From the NCBI GenBank assembly GCA_023412435.1, contig JAEYNS010000323.1, forward strand, positions 1 through 15,544: a DNA stretch of 15,544 bases, written 5' to 3'. Source of the DNA: Actinomycetes bacterium (GTDB taxonomy: Bacteria; Actinomycetota; Actinomycetes; Propionibacteriales; Propionibacteriaceae). Shown piece by piece: positions 14,241 to 15,544 of this stretch. Positions within the stretch are counted from its first letter, which is position 1, and the number at the start of each line of letters is the position of its first letter. The notes under the pieces are model-generated. The model did not search any database and was not told where the DNA came from. It saw only the letters and a list, made by a program, of their open reading frames with translations. Position numbers and translations under genes: made by a program.

Positions 14241-15544
14241 TCACAGGTAGCTGGCTGCCGCCGCCTCGTACTGCTCGCGGATCTCCGGCCGCGGGTCAGG
14301 CTCCGGCGAGGCGACGAGCTCGACTGGCCAGGCCGGGCGTTCGCCGGTCAGCGCCCACGCTGCCTGGCGGGCGGCGCCGGCGGCGACGTACTCCCCCGGC
14401 TGCGGGATGAACACCGGCAGGTCGAAGACCTGCGCGGCGATCGCCTGAACCGCGGGGTTGGCGGCGGCGCCACCGATCAGCAGCAGCCGGTTCGCGGCGA
14501 CGCCGAGGCTGCGGATCGCGTCCAGGCCTGCCGACAGCCCGCACAACATGCCCTCGATGCTCGCCCTGGCGAGGTTCTCCCGGCTCGTGCTGGCCAGCGT
14601 GAGCCCGACCAGCGAGGCTGTCGCGCTCGGCAGGTTGGGGGTGCGCTCCCCCTCGAAGTACGGGACCAGCACCGCCCCGGCCGAGCCCGGTGACGCGCTC
14701 AGCGCGAGGCGTCCCAACTCGTCGAAGTCGACGCCGAGCAGCCGCGCGAAGGAACCCACCACCCGGGCCGCGTTGAGGGTCGCCACCAGCGGCAGGAAGC
14801 CGCCCGTGGCGTCGGCGAACCCCGCGACGGTCCCGGTCACGTCCCCGACCGGGGCGTCCGTCGCGGCGAAGACCGTGCCCGAGGTGCCGATCGACACGAC
14901 GACGTCGCCGGGCCGGGCGTCCAACCCGAGCGCCGCGGCGGCGTTGTCACCGGCTCCGGGGCCGACCAGGAAGCCCGGCCCGGGCACCGACTCCGCCGGT
15001 CCCAGCACCCGAGGCAGGATCGCGTCGTGGCCCAGCGCCCGTTCGAGCAGGTCGCGGTCGTACTCCCCCGTAACCGGCGACCAGTAGGCGGTGCCGGAGG
15101 CGTCGGAGCGGTCGGTGACGAGCTCGGAGAGGTCGGGTCCGAGCTCCGACTCCCCCGCCGGGCCGTAGCCCCGCAGCCGCCAGGTCAGCCAGTCGTGCGG
15201 CAGCGCGACCGCCGCGACCCTGGCCGCATTCTCCGGTTCGGCGTCCCGCAGCCAGCGCAGCTTCGTCGCGGTGAAGGACGCCACCGGCACCAACCCGGTG
15301 CGACGCACCAGGTCCTCGGCGCCGATCTCGTCGATCAGGTCGGCAGCCGCCCCCGCCGAGCGGGTGTCGTTCCACAGCAGGGCGTCGCGGATCACCCTGC
15401 CCTGGTCGTCGAGCGCCACCATGCCGTGCTGCTGGCCGCCGATCGACACCGCCTCGACGTCGGCCAGGCCACCGGCCTGCGCCAACGCGTCCTGCAGGGC
15501 CGTCCACCAGTGCTGCGGGTCGACGGCGGTGCCGTCGGGATGGG
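14241..15544 (-). CDS. xylB: Xylulokinase, partial (5' end outside window)
   Basis: The minus-strand frame is open from the window edge to a TGA at 14241, giving 433 residues; about 40-50 N-terminal residues are missing, judging by the usual length of about 470-480. It is a FGGY-family sugar kinase phosphorylating D-xylulose to xylulose 5-phosphate. Marks are VDPQHWW near the edge, [13 protein letters not shown] (sugar-binding loop), [42 protein letters not shown] with the catalytic Asp, [20 protein letters not shown] and [24 protein letters not shown] kinases vary in substrate, but the HDWL and GDNAAAALG context is xylulokinase-like. The start codon is outside. Xylose isomerase is not in view. 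It is convergent with accA across a palindromic terminator. Confidence 0.92.
   Translation of the reverse strand, partial: HPDGTAVDPQHWWTALQDALAQAGGLADVEAVSIGGQQHGMVALDDQGRVIRDALLWNDTRSAGAAADLIDEIGAEDLVRRTGLVPVASFTATKLRWLRDAEPENAARVAAVALPHDWLTWRLRGYGPAGESELGPDLSELVTDRSDASGTAYWSPVTGEYDRDLLERALGHDAILPRVLGPAESVPGPGFLVGPGAGDNAAAALGLDARPGDVVVSIGTSGTVFAATDAPVGDVTGTVAGFADATGGFLPLVATLNAARVVGSFARLLGVDFDELGRLALSASPGSAGAVLVPYFEGERTPNLPSATASLVGLTLASTSRENLARASIEGMLCGLSAGLDAIRSLGVAANRLLLIGGAAANPAVQAIAAQVFDLPVFIPQPGEYVAAGAARQAAWALTGERPAWPVELVASPEPDPRPEIREQYEAAAASYL

Overview
The window is about 15.5 kb of very GC-rich DNA with dense genes, many GTG starts, ATGA/GTGA start-stop overlaps and TANNNT -10 boxes lying only 7-10 bases upstream of start codons. 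Gene content points to an actinobacterium: biotin carboxylase fused to its carrier protein, a separate carboxyltransferase with a small epsilon subunit, and a decaprenyl-phosphate phosphoribosyltransferase-like UbiA protein. A member of the Propionibacteriales is my best guess, but the sequence alone does not prove it. I see no mobile element, rRNA, tRNA or CRISPR array, and no gene-free stretch longer than about 200 bases.

Left part (1-4306). On the minus strand, a PH-domain membrane protein (cut by the window edge) follows birA. Divergent from birA, on the plus strand, runs accD5-accE-DUF937 protein-maf with overlaps or very short gaps. The order PH protein / birA / accD5 / accE5 / maf matches the Mycobacterium tuberculosis Rv3278c-Rv3282 neighbourhood as I remember it. 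BirA would biotinylate the carrier domain of AccA, encoded 8 kb away, and AccD5, AccE and AccA together would form an acyl-CoA (acetyl/propionyl-CoA) carboxylase.

Middle (4307-6176). A repeat-rich intergenic stretch (a diverged palindrome and 21-bp tandem repeats) precedes a translationally coupled pair: a UbiA-family decaprenyl-phosphate phosphoribosyltransferase and a short-chain dehydrogenase. A large interrupted inverted repeat separates them from the convergent transporter operon.

Transport block (6177-11467, minus strand). corA comes first. It is followed by a sugar ABC importer: chvE (binding lipoprotein), mmsA (double ATPase) and mmsB (permease). The chvE promoter carries overlapping palindromes that resemble LacI-family operators, and a strong stem-loop sits between chvE and mmsA.

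Right part (11567-15544). A strongly diverged LamB/YcsF (PxpA-like) protein lacking most family signature residues lies just upstream of accA (biotin carboxylase plus biotin carrier). A perfect 12-bp inverted repeat separates accA from a convergent xylulokinase gene that runs off the right edge. Xylulokinase makes xylose or a related pentose a reasonable candidate substrate for the importer, but the genes are not adjacent.

Most of the window is ordinary core metabolism. The items most worth a second look are the degenerate PxpA-like gene beside accA, the chvE operator, the palindrome shared by two distant intergenic regions, and the UbiA-SDR pair.
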